DNA of 6,163 nucleotides from NCBI GenBank assembly GCA_030635005.1, contig DAOVZS010000127.1, positions 1-6,163 of the forward strand, in the 5' to 3' direction. Origin of the DNA: Thiomargarita sp. (GTDB taxonomy: Bacteria > Pseudomonadota > Gammaproteobacteria > Beggiatoales > Beggiatoaceae). Shown here piece by piece: positions 6,084 to 6,163 of the stretch. The translations under genes and the position numbers were made by a program. The notes under the pieces were generated by a model. The model was not told the DNA's origin. It ran no database searches and saw only the letters and a program-made list of their open reading frames with translations. Position 1 is the first letter of the stretch; every line of letters starts with the position of its first letter.

Positions 6084-6163
6084 AAAGTCAAGGTCAAAAC
6101 AAGACCTTGCAGGTTTTAGAGTCACAGGCATATTCACAGGCACATTCACACCAAAACCTGCCA
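6057..6163 (-). CDS. Possible small cysteine-rich protein, C-terminal part only
   Basis: Read on the reverse strand, the frame ending in TAA at 6059-6057 is open to the window edge (34 sense codons). The visible residues run AGFGVNVPVNMPVTLKPA, then RSCFDLDFDCVCACGG and stop. The start is either beyond the edge or at the ATG at 6131-6129. The features are a VNVP/VNMP repeat, an acidic FDLDFD segment, and four cysteines in the last 13 residues as C-x6-C-x-C-x-C, closing with GG. The stretch is about 48% GC, coding-like rather than like the AT-rich spacer at 5059-5140, and it would converge with the forward gene (28 bp between stops). No family is recognised. A modified-peptide precursor or metal-binding tail is only a guess. 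A 34-codon open frame can also occur by chance, especially in repeat-rich DNA, and a second reverse frame here is also open for 23 codons. Confidence 0.3.
   Translation of the reverse strand, partial: AGFGVNVPVNMPVTLKPARSCFDLDFDCVCACGG
6081..6098. repeat. 6-bp tandem repeat, three copies
   Basis: GTCAAA GTCAAG GTCAAA, three contiguous hexamers with one mismatch. If the reverse frame is coding, this encodes the FDLDFD segment. Confidence 0.7.
6089..6109. repeat. Small perfect hairpin
   Basis: CAAGGTC (6089-6095) and GACCTTG (6103-6109) form a perfect 7-bp stem with a 7-base loop. Four bases later on the + strand comes TTTT (6114-6117), so it could be a weak rightward terminator backing up the hairpin at 6039-6083. 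Confidence 0.5.
6109..6161. repeat. 9-bp inverted repeat enclosing a tandem repeat
   Basis: GCAGGTTTT (6109-6117) and AAAACCTGC (6153-6161) are exact inverse copies 35 bases apart. They enclose the 12-bp tandem repeat. The separation is too long for a compact terminator, and a short mobile or palindromic repeat is possible but unproven. Confidence 0.5.
6122..6150. repeat. 12-bp tandem repeat, about 2.4 copies
   Basis: TCACAGGCATAT, TCACAGGCACAT and a partial TCACA follow one another. A diverged unit (CCACAGGCACAA) also occurs at 6065-6076. In the reverse frame one unit encodes four residues (VNVP/VNMP). The array may continue past the window edge. Confidence 0.7.

Noticed and set aside
6065..6150. 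CRISPR-like array from the recurring CACAGGCA units
   Set aside because: The units are about 12 bp, two are directly contiguous, and there are no spacers of regular length.

Overview
This window holds three complete, closely packed forward genes or gene parts (1-3569), a reverse-strand gene (3577-5058), a forward gene (5141-6028), and a repeat-rich 3' edge (6029-6163). Base composition is AT-rich. The TsaD protein matches the gammaproteobacterial form closely. TPR, FGE-sulfatase, caspase-like/DUF4384 and TPR-OmpA proteins are found together in large filamentous sulfur bacteria (Beggiatoa/Thiotrichales type). That lineage is an inference from gene content and composition, not something the sequence proves.

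Region 1-3569 reads as one transcription unit. It starts with the 3' part of a TPR-like plus FGE-sulfatase-fold protein that is open to the left edge. Next is tsaD, whose ATG follows the upstream stop codon directly. Last is lpdA, whose ATG overlaps the tsaD stop by four bases. The functions are unrelated: a probably non-catalytic C-type-lectin-fold protein, tRNA t6A synthesis, and the E3 component of 2-oxoacid dehydrogenase complexes. The junctions nevertheless suggest translational coupling.

Region 3577-6028 looks like an envelope-associated module. An exported caspase-like (metacaspase-type) protease with an intact His/Cys pair, a textbook EF-hand loop and a DUF4384-like tail is transcribed leftward. 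It diverges from an exported TPR-OmpA peptidoglycan-binding protein transcribed rightward. The 82 bp between them is very AT-rich, and two overlapping perfect palindromes lie where candidate promoters for both genes would meet. The protease gene converges on lpdA with only 7 bp between stop codons.

Region 6029-6163 is unlike the other intergenic DNA. It is about 48% GC over its last 103 bases and holds a 15-bp-stem hairpin, a 7-bp-stem hairpin, a 9-bp inverted repeat, and 6-bp and 12-bp tandem repeats. On the reverse strand it is open in a frame ending in a cysteine-rich tail (FDCVCACGG), so it may be the 3' end of a small cysteine-rich protein gene that continues beyond the window. This is the most speculative part of the window. 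No tRNA, rRNA, CRISPR array or transposase was seen.
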